A stretch of DNA of 36,731 nucleotides from JAAZHK01 sp964536075 (GCA_964536075.1 CAZHWO010000006.1:1-36731); one strand, 5' to 3'. Numbered from the stretch's first letter, positions 24,928 to 33,552 are shown. The notes: a model not told the origin generated them from the sequence alone. Made by a program: numbers and translations.

Positions 24928-25212
24928 CTACATTAAGTTAATATCTTCTAAGTTAACTTCTTTTTTTGCTTGAGCAAACTTCTCTTTAATGTATTTATCA
25001 ATATCCTTATTATCTAAATTTAAAATATCGCTTACCATATCAGCTAAGGTTAAGCCTGATGACTTGGACCACTTTTTCTCTTTCAAATAATTCCAAATAT
25101 CTTCACTAGCCACATAATCAATTTTAAAGCGTCTTAACTCTCGGACTTTACTATTTAAAGCTGGCAATAATCTTTTATATAGTTCTTCTACGGAATTAAA
25201 TTCAAAATTCAT
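24928..25212 (-). CDS. comN: ComN-like post-transcriptional regulator
   Basis: Small protein of 94 residues whose layout (LLPALNSKVRELRRFKIDYV, EDIWNYLKEKKWSK, MVSDILNLDNKDIDKYIKEK) fits the Post_transc_reg family of ComN/YrzD. In Bacillus subtilis ComN controls comE mRNA, affects DNA uptake, and localises with DivIVA. It sits upstream of rel, as in Bacillus, where comN lies near relA and spoVB. GAGGGTGAAATA precedes the ATG. A TATAAT lies at 25230-25235 on the minus strand, with only a weak -35 box. Its presence in a genome with pilus genes agrees with, but does not prove, a competence function. Confidence 0.82.
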   Translation of the reverse strand: MNFEFNSVEELYKRLLPALNSKVRELRRFKIDYVASEDIWNYLKEKKWSKSSGLTLADMVSDILNLDNKDIDKYIKEKFAQAKKEVNLEDINLM

Positions 25213-25290
25213 TATTTCACCCTCTAATAATTATATATTTTACTTCATATACTATTATATCTTAAGTTTGGAAATTTTAAAAGGAGTAAT

Positions 25291-26580
25291 ATGACAAAAG
25301 AAAAATTTATCTCGAGCGCTATTGTCTTAATTATTGGTGGGGCCCTTACGAAAATATTAGGTATTATTATTCGCATTATTATGACTAGATTAGTTGGCAC
25401 TCAAGGTGTTGGCTTATATATGTTAATTCTACCTACTTTTTCCTTATTTATGGCCATGGCTAGTTTAGGGTTTCCTATTGCTATATCTAAACTAGTCGCT
25501 GAAGATAAATATAATAATAAAAGACTTATTTCGTCCATTATTCCCATAACCATTATTCTAAATTTTCTCTTAATGCTTATTATTATTTTTATCGCTCCTT
25601 TTTTAGCCAATAATTTACTCCATGATTCTCGGTGCTACTACCCCATTTTATCGATTGGCTTAGTTTTACCTTTTGTCAGTTTATCAAGTATTTTGAACGG
25701 TTACTTTTATGGTAAACAAAAAATGGTTCCTCACGTTACCTCGAATGTCTTTGAACAAATTATTCGGATGTTAATGATGCTTTTAATTACTCCTTATCTT
25801 TTAAAAAAAGGCCTTACCTTTGCTGTTTCAGGTTTAGTTCTTATCAATATTGTTTCTGAACTACTAGCTATTTTTATTTTATTCTTCTTTCTTCCCAAAC
25901 ACTTTAGAATTAAGAAATCTGATATCAAACCTAACCCTGATTATATTAAGGATATTTTACAAATTTCTTTACCAACAGTCACTGATCGTATTATCGGTTT
26001 AGTTGGTTATTTCTTTGAACCAATTATTTTGACCAGTATTTTATTAGCCGTCGGTTATTCCAATCACTTTATTGTTAATGAGTATGGTATTATTGAAGGT
26101 TATGTTATGCCTTTGTTATTAATGCCCGGCTTTTTTACTAATGCCGTTTCCAGTGCTTTACTGCCGGTTATCTCTAAAGCCAATGTCAAAAATGATAAAA
26201 AATATATAAAAAAGAAATTAAAACAAGCTATTTTAATTTCCTTAGCCATTGGTCTTCCAATTACCATTATTCTCATGATTAATCCCACTTTTTTCTTAAA
26301 ATTAATTTATAATACCGATAAAGGAGTTTCATATTTACGTTTTCTAGCCCCCTTTTTTCTTCTTTATTATATTGAAGCACCTTTTGCCATCACTCTTCAA
26401 GGGATTAACAAAGCCAAAGATATTATGTATCATACCATTATCGGAATATCTTTTAAATTAATCGTTTTAACCATTGTTTCTTATTTAAAATTAGGTATGT
26501 TAGGTCTTTTATTATCGATTCTTGCCAATATTACTGTTACCACAGCCTATCATTATCGTAGTTTAAAAAAGTATCTTTAA
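25291..26580 (+). CDS. spoVB: SpoVB-like polysaccharide/lipid II flippase-family membrane protein (MOP superfamily)
   Basis: This codes for 429 residues with about 12-14 membrane spans. The N-terminal pattern FISSAIVLIIGGALTKILGI followed by MTRLVGTQGVGLYMLILPTF and SLGFPIAISKLVAED is characteristic of the SpoVB branch of MOP exporters, which includes the MurJ-like and spore cortex flippases. Short length compared with Bacillus SpoVB (about 518 residues) suggests loss of the last helices. The ATG has AAAAGGAGTAAT in front. It is divergent from comN and abuts the convergent PAP2 gene stop to stop. It may act in ordinary wall synthesis or in sporulation. Confidence 0.86.
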   Translation: MTKEKFISSAIVLIIGGALTKILGIIIRIIMTRLVGTQGVGLYMLILPTFSLFMAMASLGFPIAISKLVAEDKYNNKRLISSIIPITIILNFLLMLIIIFIAPFLANNLLHDSRCYYPILSIGLVLPFVSLSSILNGYFYGKQKMVPHVTSNVFEQIIRMLMMLLITPYLLKKGLTFAVSGLVLINIVSELLAIFILFFFLPKHFRIKKSDIKPNPDYIKDILQISLPTVTDRIIGLVGYFFEPIILTSILLAVGYSNHFIVNEYGIIEGYVMPLLLMPGFFTNAVSSALLPVISKANVKNDKKYIKKKLKQAILISLAIGLPITIILMINPTFFLKLIYNTDKGVSYLRFLAPFFLLYYIEAPFAITLQGINKAKDIMYHTIIGISFKLIVLTIVSYLKLGMLGLLLSILANITVTTAYHYRSLKKYL

Positions 26581-27174
26581 TTATTTTTCCATCATATATT
26601 TATTCACTAATAATAGATGACTAAGTCCTAAGAAAAAACCACCTAAAATATCAGAAAAATAATGAACCCCTAAATATATTCTCGATAAACCGGTTAAAAA
26701 GATTAAGAAGACTAACAAGCTATTAATAATGATCTTTTTCTTACCGATTAAATATTTACTAACATATAAAATAAGTAAGCCATAAACAAACATCGCCATA
26801 TACGAATGACCACTAGGAAAACTATTACCTTTGGCTTCAATTAACCAAAGAATATTAGGCCGCGGACGATTAAAGAAAATCTTTAACAACTGATAAACGA
26901 TAACGGAAAAAACAATATTTAATGTTATATTTTTAAAATAAGTGGCCTTTTGCCGGAAAAGAAAGATAATTAGACAACTAATGGCTAAAACATACCCTAA
27001 AAAGGTGACTAAATTAGTAATAATAACAAATAAAGTTGTTACTCTTACATTAATTAATGTTTTTACTAAGCCATAAATATAAATATCCATATCCGTAACA
27101 AGATTAGCTTTAACTAAAATAGCTATCCCTAAAAAGAGTATTAAAAAAAGACTTGATAATATTCTATCGCGCAT
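26581..27174 (-). CDS. PAP2-family membrane phosphatase
   Basis: This codes for 197 residues with about five or six membrane helices. All three phosphatase signatures are present: KIFFNRPRPN (KxxxxxxRP type), PSGHSYMA and SRIYLGVHYFSDILGG. Proteins of this family dephosphorylate undecaprenyl diphosphate, phosphatidylglycerol phosphate or phosphatidic acid; the short size and close spacing to spoVB make a role in recycling a lipid carrier plausible. The ATG is preceded by GGGGAGAAGAAT. The promoter is at 27198-27226. Its stop touches that of spoVB. Confidence 0.92.
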   Translation of the reverse strand: MRDRILSSLFLILFLGIAILVKANLVTDMDIYIYGLVKTLINVRVTTLFVIITNLVTFLGYVLAISCLIIFLFRQKATYFKNITLNIVFSVIVYQLLKIFFNRPRPNILWLIEAKGNSFPSGHSYMAMFVYGLLILYVSKYLIGKKKIIINSLLVFLIFLTGLSRIYLGVHYFSDILGGFFLGLSHLLLVNKYMMEK

Positions 27175-27197
27175 ATTCTTCTCCCCATTATATAATC

Positions 27198-27226
27198 ATT
27201 ATATCGATATTGTTCGTAAAATGCAA
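27198..27226 (-). promoter_or_regulatory. Promoter for the PAP2 phosphatase gene
   Basis: On the minus strand TTGCAT (27221-27226) and TATAAT (27198-27203) are 17 bases apart, about 24 bases before the ATG at 27174. Confidence 0.62.
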
Positions 27227-27250
27227 ACAAAAAAGAAGTTAGTCTTCTTT
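27226..27250 (-). terminator. Terminator of the anaerobic ribonucleotide reductase operon
   Basis: On the minus strand AAAGAAG and CTTCTTT close on the loop ACTAA, followed by further T residues. The hairpin covers the trxB stop and ends directly at the -35 box of the next promoter. Confidence 0.65.
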
Positions 27251-28147
27251 ATTATTTAAATAGTTAATCGCTTCCAAAGCTGCAATTGTCCCATCACTAA
27301 CAGCAGTTGTTAACTGGCGAACTTTTTTCTTACGGCAATCACCGGCTACAAAAATACCGGTTTTGTTTGTTAAACAGTCATCACTGGCCAACACATATTG
27401 GTAATCATCTAACGTAATTAAGTTTTTTAAAAAATCATTCTGGGGTTCTTGACCAATCGAAACAAACAGACCTGCAACTTTTATTTCAGTTATCTTTCTT
27501 TGAGCATTTTCAATAGTAATACTTTTTAAATCTTCATCCCCAGCTAAAGCTTTAACGTGGGCTTCATAAATTACCTCAAGATTATTTTTCTTAGCTAAAC
27601 GGTCGATTAATGTTTGTTCGGCAGTTAAAGTTGCTAAGTTTTGAATAATCGTTACTTTATTACATAATTCAGCTAAAGATAACGCTGTTACAATAGCACT
27701 ATTACCACCACCGATAACAGCAACATCCTTTTCTTTATATAAAGGTCCATCACAAGCGACACAAAAGGAAAGCCCATTACCAATGTAATCTTCCTCGTTA
27801 GGTAATCCTAGTAAGCGCGGTTTTGATCCAGTCGCAATAATAATACTTTTCGTCTGATATCTATGCTCATCTGTTATAACTGTCTTAATATCACCATCGA
27901 CAATTTCTATAACTTCCTCTAGTTCAACAACTCCACCTAAAGCTAATACCTGTTCAGATAAATTATTACCTAAATCCATACCACTAATTTGTTTAAAACC
28001 CGGATAATTCTCAACTAAAGGGGACGAAGTAATTAGTCCCCCAATCGTTTCTTTTTCTAAAATGAGTACTTTTTTATTCGCTCTTAGAGCATAGATAGCC
28101 GCTGTCATACCAGCTGGTCCACACCCAATAATCACAATATCATACAT
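27239..28147 (-). CDS. trxB: Thioredoxin reductase, last gene of the nrd operon
   Basis: FAD- and NAD(P)H-dependent enzyme that reduces a thioredoxin-like partner. The FAD motif is MYDIVIIGCGPAGMTAA at the start, the redox-active CVACDG lies near residue 135, the NAD(P)H motif is VIGGGNSAIVTALSLAE, and GIFVAGDCRKK is near the end. About 302 residues from ATG 28147; an in-frame GTG at 28168 is open, but it would add seven basic residues before the FAD motif. It overlaps the nrdD stop by 8 bases. Since that nrdD carries its own C-terminal redoxin domain, this reductase is well placed to recharge it. Confidence 0.94.
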   Translation of the reverse strand: MYDIVIIGCGPAGMTAAIYALRANKKVLILEKETIGGLITSSPLVENYPGFKQISGMDLGNNLSEQVLALGGVVELEEVIEIVDGDIKTVITDEHRYQTKSIIIATGSKPRLLGLPNEEDYIGNGLSFCVACDGPLYKEKDVAVIGGGNSAIVTALSLAELCNKVTIIQNLATLTAEQTLIDRLAKKNNLEVIYEAHVKALAGDEDLKSITIENAQRKITEIKVAGLFVSIGQEPQNDFLKNLITLDDYQYVLASDDCLTNKTGIFVAGDCRKKKVRQLTTAVSDGTIAALEAINYLNNKED

Positions 28148-30518
28148 TTTGTAGTTCTTTTTCCTCACTTACATATTTTTTTATATTCGATAGATTAACA
28201 ATTTTATCCATTTTGCCCTTTTTAATCACCACTAGCGTTGGCGCTTGTTTGACACTAAACTCCATCGCTAATTCTTTAGCTTCCTCGGCATCAATATATT
28301 CAAAAGCTATTTTAGCTTTTTTAAGTAAAGTTGCCGCCATTTTACAATTGGGACAAGTTTTAGTAGCAAACAACATTATACGATTACCATCTTGGCATCG
28401 ACAATTTTCTTCCTCACATTCCTCTTTCGTTTTAGCTTCAAGGTATGAGTGATCTAAATCATATAGTTTACGCATCTTGTATTCTTGCGTTTTGCCTTCA
28501 TTCCAATTTTGAACCGGACGATAGTAACCAGTAATACGACTATATACCTCTGCATCAGCTCCACATATTGGACATTTAAAATGTTCACCAACAATATAGC
28601 CATGACTTCGACATACCGAATATATAGGCGATAAAGTATAATATGGTAATTTATAATTCTCGGCAATCTTTTTAACAATATTAGCCGCCGCTTTCCAATC
28701 GGTTAATCTTTCGCCTAAGAAAGCATGAAAAACGGTTCCTGAAGTATACAAAGTTTGTAATTCATCCTGAATATCTAGGGCTTTAAATATATCACTCGTA
28801 TAAGATACTGGTAAATGAGAACTGTTCGTATAGTATGGCGTTTCATCCTTTTCACTAGCGGTAATAATATCAGCATAATTCTTTTTATCGTGTTTTGCTA
28901 AACGATAAGAAGTTGATTCAGCTGGCGTCGCCTCTAAATTATATAGATCCCCATATTCTTCTTGATAATCGGCTAATTTTTCCCGCATAAAATTTAACAC
29001 ATCTTTGGTAAATTTTTGTGCTTTTTCATTTGTTAAATCTTCCTTTAACCAAGTGGCATTTAAACAAGCTTCATTCATCCCAATAATCCCAATAGTTGAA
29101 AAATGATTATTGAATGTTCCTAAATAACGCTTGGTATAAGGATATAACCCCTCATTTAAAAGTTTAGTGATAACATTTCTTTTTATTTTCAGACTACGCG
29201 CGGAAAGATTCATAATCTTCTCTAATCGATTGTAAAAATCTTTTTCATCATGAGCTAAATAAGCAATTTTAGGTAGGTTAATCGTAACAACGCCAATAGA
29301 TCCAGTACTTTCACCACTACCAAAATAACCACCTGATTTCTTTCGTAATTCTCTTAAATCTAAACGTAAACGACAACACATACTTCTGACATCACTTGGT
29401 TCCATATCACTATTAATATAATTTGAGAAATATGGCGTTCCATATTTAGCTGTCATTTCAAACAATAGTCTATTATTTTCCGTTTCACTCCAATCAAAAT
29501 TTTTCGTAATGGAATAAGTCGGAATAGGATATTGAAAACCGCGCCCATTCGCGTCACCTTCAATCATAATTTCAATAAAAGCTTTATTAATCATATCCAT
29601 TTCTTTTTGACAATCTTTATATTTGAAATCTAATTCTTCACCGCCCACTAACGCATTAAGTTCGGCTAAATCATTAGGTACTACCCAATCTAAAGTAATA
29701 TTAGTAAAAGGAGCCTGCGTTCCCCATCTACTTGGAGTATTAACGCCATAGATAAAAGACTGTAAGCATTGTTTAGTCTCTTTATAACTCAAATTGTCCT
29801 TTTTAATAAAAGGCGCTAGATAAGTATCAAAAGATGAGAAAGCTTGTGCTCCCGCCCACTCATTCTGCATAATACCTAAGAAATTAACCATTTGGTTACA
29901 TAAAGTTGCTAAATGTTTAGATGGAGATGAAGTTATTTTTCCTGGAACTCCACCTAAACCATCCATAATTAATTGTTTTAGCGACCAACCGGCACAATAA
30001 CCAGTTAACATTGATAAATCATGTAAATGAATATCGGCATTTCGATGAGCATTAGCAATTTCTTCATCATACACCTCACTCAACCAGTAGTTAGCGGTAA
30101 TCGTTCCTGAGTTACTTAAAATTAACCCACCGACAGAATAAGTTACCGTTGAATTTTCTTTTACCCGCCAATCGGTAACATTAACATAACTATTAACAAC
30201 CTCTTTATAATCTAAAATAGTTGATTGCATATTACGCATTTTTTCATGCAATTTACGGTATAAAATATAGGCCTTAGCTACTTCAATATAGCCAGCCTTG
30301 GATAAAACGATTTCGACACTATCTTGAATATCCTCGACCTTAATAATATTATCAACCACTTTAGGAGCAAAATCCGCTGTTACTTTTAAAGCTAAAAAAT
30401 CAATTATTTCATCCGTATAATTAACATTTTCCGCTTCAAATGCTTTCTTCATAGCTACCCCAATTTTTGATAAATCAAAGTTAACTATTTTTCCTTCTCT
30501 TTTTCTTACTTTATACAT
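28140..30518 (-). CDS. nrdD: Anaerobic ribonucleoside-triphosphate reductase fused to a C-terminal redoxin domain
   Basis: Class III enzyme that makes dNTP building blocks without oxygen, using a glycyl radical. 792 residues: an ATP cone at about 1-95 (VRKREGKIVNFDLSKIGVAM), then the catalytic barrel with Cys175 (LTGYCAGWSL) and Cys381/Cys382 (RSMCCRLRLDL). A zinc site follows (VCRSHG and CPICG, 635-653), and the glycyl radical loop RITGYYRP has Gly664. Behind a CEEENCRC linker comes a glutaredoxin/thioredoxin-like domain at about 712-785, with CPNC at 722-725 and the cis-Pro motif QAPTLVV. The fusion suggests a redoxin-dependent enzyme and not a formate-dependent one. AGGAGGTAATAAT precedes the ATG. 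Operon partners are nrdG upstream and trxB downstream. Confidence 0.97.
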   Translation of the reverse strand: MYKVRKREGKIVNFDLSKIGVAMKKAFEAENVNYTDEIIDFLALKVTADFAPKVVDNIIKVEDIQDSVEIVLSKAGYIEVAKAYILYRKLHEKMRNMQSTILDYKEVVNSYVNVTDWRVKENSTVTYSVGGLILSNSGTITANYWLSEVYDEEIANAHRNADIHLHDLSMLTGYCAGWSLKQLIMDGLGGVPGKITSSPSKHLATLCNQMVNFLGIMQNEWAGAQAFSSFDTYLAPFIKKDNLSYKETKQCLQSFIYGVNTPSRWGTQAPFTNITLDWVVPNDLAELNALVGGEELDFKYKDCQKEMDMINKAFIEIMIEGDANGRGFQYPIPTYSITKNFDWSETENNRLLFEMTAKYGTPYFSNYINSDMEPSDVRSMCCRLRLDLRELRKKSGGYFGSGESTGSIGVVTINLPKIAYLAHDEKDFYNRLEKIMNLSARSLKIKRNVITKLLNEGLYPYTKRYLGTFNNHFSTIGIIGMNEACLNATWLKEDLTNEKAQKFTKDVLNFMREKLADYQEEYGDLYNLEATPAESTSYRLAKHDKKNYADIITASEKDETPYYTNSSHLPVSYTSDIFKALDIQDELQTLYTSGTVFHAFLGERLTDWKAAANIVKKIAENYKLPYYTLSPIYSVCRSHGYIVGEHFKCPICGADAEVYSRITGYYRPVQNWNEGKTQEYKMRKLYDLDHSYLEAKTKEECEEENCRCQDGNRIMLFATKTCPNCKMAATLLKKAKIAFEYIDAEEAKELAMEFSVKQAPTLVVIKKGKMDKIVNLSNIKKYVSEEKELQNV

Positions 30519-30547
30519 ATTATTACCTCCTCCGATAAAGTATTTAT

Positions 30548-31237
30548 TTATCTAATTTTTAAATTAGGAAAATCATTTTCTAATTCTTTTACTATATTAT
30601 TTATTTCTGCCTGACTAAAACTATGCAAACCTTTTTTTATAACATTTTCACTATCCACAAAATTTTGTAGATAATATTTTTCTGTTGATCCCAGATAATA
30701 GCATATTTTTTTAATATCTTCCAAAGTATGAAACTCCTTAACCATTGTTGTTCTAAATTCATGATCAATCGCACTTTCTTTAAGGATCTTAATACTCTCC
30801 ATTATCACACTAGTATCAAAGTGTTTATGTCCAATGGTTAAACCATATTTATCCCAGGTATTTTTAACATCCATGGCAACATAATCTAATAAATGCTCAT
30901 CAATTAACTCTTTTAGCAGTTGCGGATTACTACCATTAGTATCTAATTTAACCTTAAAACCTAAATCTTTAACTTTCTGAATAAATAGACGCAGATCTTT
31001 TTGTAATAAAGGTTCTCCACCACTAATACAAAGACCATCGATTATTTTTTTTCGTTTATCTAAGTAACTAAAAATATCTTGTTCCTTTATTTTACCTTGA
31101 CTAGCATCATTATTAAGTAGAGTCCCATTCTGACAAAAAGGACATTTAAAATTACAACCTCTAGTAAAAATAATACAGGCTACATAACCAGGATAATTGA
31201 CTAATGTAACTTGTTCAAATCCATCAATAACCATCAT
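30548..31237 (-). CDS. nrdG: Anaerobic ribonucleotide reductase activating protein, radical SAM
   Basis: Glycyl radical activase of 229 residues. The 4Fe-4S/SAM motif is RGCNFKCPFCQNG (Cys28, Cys32, Cys35), followed by ISGGEPLLQKDL and LDTNGSNPQ, and DYVAMDVKN in the barrel. It is longer than E. coli NrdG (about 154 residues) and belongs to the PflA-like, longer NrdG type of anaerobes. It would generate the radical at Gly664 of the NrdD encoded 29 bases downstream. The start follows the stop of the NrdD-like gene by one base (TGATATG), so translation is probably coupled; an internal second ATG is also possible. Confidence 0.94.
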   Translation of the reverse strand: MMVIDGFEQVTLVNYPGYVACIIFTRGCNFKCPFCQNGTLLNNDASQGKIKEQDIFSYLDKRKKIIDGLCISGGEPLLQKDLRLFIQKVKDLGFKVKLDTNGSNPQLLKELIDEHLLDYVAMDVKNTWDKYGLTIGHKHFDTSVIMESIKILKESAIDHEFRTTMVKEFHTLEDIKKICYYLGSTEKYYLQNFVDSENVIKKGLHSFSQAEINNIVKELENDFPNLKIR

Positions 31238-31238
31238 A

Positions 31239-33200
31239 TCACTCTACTTTAATTTCCCCATATTTAATGCCCAATTTAGCCATATCATTTAATAACTCCA
31301 TAATTTTTTTATCAGATATATTTTTTATACTAACAACTATCTTAGTTGAAACTAGACTCTGATACTTACTATCATAAGCTAATTGTTCATTCAAATGCTT
31401 CTTTTGATAAATATTATTAAAAGGTTCATAAAGATCTTGATTATTTATCTTTCTTATACCATAGATCGATTTATCAATGGCATTTAATTCTTTCAAAATA
31501 TCTTTATCATAGGTTTCCACTAAATTAAAATTAAGTTTACTTTCTAAAATGAAATCTTTTATCTTATTATTCATAAAGTTAAGTATTTCAAAACCTAAAG
31601 TAATTGCTTTATCATCAGTTTCTTTATCACTGGCATTTAATAAAGCTAAAACCCCTTCTTTTAAACCAATAAAACCAATATTTAAAGTACCGTTTTTTAA
31701 AACTTTACGCACTTTTTGATTAGGTTCTAGTTTATCCGCATCAATTAGTAGATTGTTTTCAAATAAATAGCGAAAATTTTCCCGATATTTATTAGCTTGA
31801 AGTTCAAAGCGTTGCAGTAATTGATTTTTTGTCAACTCCATTACTTCCCCTAATTCCTGATAAAAAATCTTTAAATCTTTTTGGCTATATTTTAGTCCCA
31901 ACCTAGCTAAATTAATGGTTGTTGTTGATAAAATTATTTTCCCTAATTGATTTTGATTACTGCCTACAATTTTTTCTCCCGAACTAAAATATTCCGTATC
32001 ATCAAAGGTAAAAGTAATATTTTTCTTCGCACATAATAGTCTTGTTACATATTCTAAATAATTATAATTAACTGTTTTAGGATATAAATTAATATTCTTA
32101 TTAATTTTAAAAACAGTTACAACATTATTTGTTCTAGGCAAATAATCTAAAGCTGCTAAATAATTTTCAATGATTAATTTACCTTCTAAACTAGTATTAT
32201 TACCTAAACTAATGGATACTTTATTATTATTAATATTAAAATCTAAATTTTCTAGTTTCTTAATGACTTTAATAAAACTATTTTTTAAAGCCTTTTTTTG
32301 TTCTTGCCAACTATCTTTATAAGCTTTATTAAAAATATCTAAAACATAATCATTATTAATAAAAGATTCAAATATTTTCATTTCAAAAGCCATCGTCTTA
32401 ATTTTATCAAGAATGTTTTCCACTTGCTTCATATTAATATAATTAATCAAACCATTTATACTTAAATATTTCGTTAAATTATCCCGAAAACTTTTTTTAA
32501 AATGACTTAACACATATCTTTCTAGGATAAAGTCTATGGCCGGAATAACTTGTTCACCAGATTGTTCCTTTTTAATATTAATTATTGTTTCTAGCATTTC
32601 TTCAAGATCATCGTAATAATCATTAACTTTAAAATTACTAAAATCTAATAAACTGGCTGAGGTTGTCCCTAAGGTATAATAATTTATATCATGAATATAG
32701 ATAATTCCTTCTTCATGAGCCCGAATATATTTAGCTTCTAATAAATAAGCTTTGGAAAACTCATCAGAAATAATTTTACCAAAATTAATAATTTCTTCCA
32801 TTGGTGTTTCATTTTTATCACTCTTAACTTTTAAACCAATTTTCTCAATAGCTTTAACAAACTTATGCTGTTGTTTAACATTAAAGGCTTCTCTAGATGC
32901 TGTTCTTTTTAAGCGATAGTTATTAAATGAGCTATAGACATCATGAAATTTTTCCGCCTTTAAGGTCTTTTCAATAATATCTTGAATATCTTCCACATTA
33001 ATTGTTTTTCGATCTTGATAATTAGTTTCAATATCTTTTAAAACACCTTCATAGACCTTATTAACATCTTGTTTATTATAATCGTCATAAATACTATCAA
33101 AAGCATGCTTTATCGCAATCGCTATTTTAGTCCCATTAAAATTAACTCTTTGGCCACTACGTTTAACAACAATCAATTCATCAAATACTTCTTCTTTCAT
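31239..33200 (-). CDS. NrdD-like protein with ATP cone but without catalytic cysteines or glycyl radical domain
   Basis: An uninterrupted frame of 653 codons, first gene of the nrd operon, with AGGAGATAATT before the ATG. Residues 8-100 form an ATP cone (VVKRSGQRVNFNGTKIAIAI). The rest follows NrdD weakly: AHEEGIIYIHDINYYTLGTT lines up with AHRNADIHLHD...GYCAG, STTTINLARLG with VVTINLPKIA, and GTLNIGFIGLKEGVL with STIGIIGMNEACL. The radical-chemistry cysteines are replaced, the only Cys is Cys390, and the protein ends where the zinc and glycyl-radical segment should begin. It cannot therefore be a class III reductase by itself. A regulatory, scaffold or allosteric partner of NrdD is possible. 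I know of no name for this family. Confidence 0.86.
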   Translation of the reverse strand: MKEEVFDELIVVKRSGQRVNFNGTKIAIAIKHAFDSIYDDYNKQDVNKVYEGVLKDIETNYQDRKTINVEDIQDIIEKTLKAEKFHDVYSSFNNYRLKRTASREAFNVKQQHKFVKAIEKIGLKVKSDKNETPMEEIINFGKIISDEFSKAYLLEAKYIRAHEEGIIYIHDINYYTLGTTSASLLDFSNFKVNDYYDDLEEMLETIINIKKEQSGEQVIPAIDFILERYVLSHFKKSFRDNLTKYLSINGLINYINMKQVENILDKIKTMAFEMKIFESFINNDYVLDIFNKAYKDSWQEQKKALKNSFIKVIKKLENLDFNINNNKVSISLGNNTSLEGKLIIENYLAALDYLPRTNNVVTVFKINKNINLYPKTVNYNYLEYVTRLLCAKKNITFTFDDTEYFSSGEKIVGSNQNQLGKIILSTTTINLARLGLKYSQKDLKIFYQELGEVMELTKNQLLQRFELQANKYRENFRYLFENNLLIDADKLEPNQKVRKVLKNGTLNIGFIGLKEGVLALLNASDKETDDKAITLGFEILNFMNNKIKDFILESKLNFNLVETYDKDILKELNAIDKSIYGIRKINNQDLYEPFNNIYQKKHLNEQLAYDSKYQSLVSTKIVVSIKNISDKKIMELLNDMAKLGIKYGEIKVE

Positions 33201-33226
33201 AGTAATTATCTCCTATTGTTAATTTA

Positions 33227-33254
33227 ATTATACTACTGCATATAAAAATATCAA
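33227..33254 (-). promoter_or_regulatory. Promoter of the nrd operon
   Basis: On the minus strand TTGATA (33249-33254) and TATAAT (33227-33232) are 16 bases apart, 26 bases before the ATG at 33200. A long A-rich tract (33255-33327 on that strand) lies directly upstream and may act as an UP element. No NrdR-box pair is recognisable. Confidence 0.65.
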
Positions 33255-33320
33255 TGTTTTTTTTCTCTTTTTTTGACAGTTTTACATTTTATTTTTTTTG
33301 TTTTTTTGATATTTTTCCTA

Positions 33321-33365
33321 AAAAAAACATCTACCCCATATCTAATAAGGGTTAGGCGTTTTTTT
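33321..33365 (-). terminator. Hairpin with T-run, probable end of the mraY-ftsW transcript
   Basis: AAACATCTACCCC (33325-33337) and GGGTTAGGCGTTT (33349-33361) pair with two mismatches around an 11-base loop. T-runs flank it on both strands. In the minus direction it follows the ftsW gene and the decayed gene at 33400-33552 and precedes the nrd promoter. The 420-base gap from 33201 to 33620 otherwise holds the nrd promoter, its A-rich tract and the gene relic. Confidence 0.55.
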
Positions 33366-33399
33366 AAATGTCTAATTAATTTTTTTGTACTTAACACTT

Positions 33400-33552
33400 T
33401 TATTTATTACCTTGACAGTTCGATTTCCATCTTGAAATCTTAAAATTACTTAATCCAACTTTGGCTTTTAGTATATCGGTTAGGGATACATAATTTTCGC
33501 GATTTATTGTTTTAGTATTTATTTCTTAATCTAATACTTGTAATTTTTCCAT
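33400..33552 (-). pseudogene. Remnant of a KilA-N-like (phage antirepressor type) gene
   Basis: From ATG 33552, preceded by GGAGAAGAAAG as ribosome binding site, the frame reads MEKLQVLD, a TAA stop at 33526-33528, then EINTKTINRENYVSLTDILK, AKVGLSNFKISRWKSN and a second stop at 33400-33402. The segment 'xNYVSLTDIxKAK...FxISxW' is the opening pattern of KilA-N/ORF6N-type DNA-binding domains found in phage antirepressors and their chromosomal relatives (usual form 'YISLTDIAK...I.nWlrnrnT'). The premature stop, the loss of the conserved RNT continuation and the absence of the rest show decay. Identification rests on about 40 residues. Confidence 0.45.
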
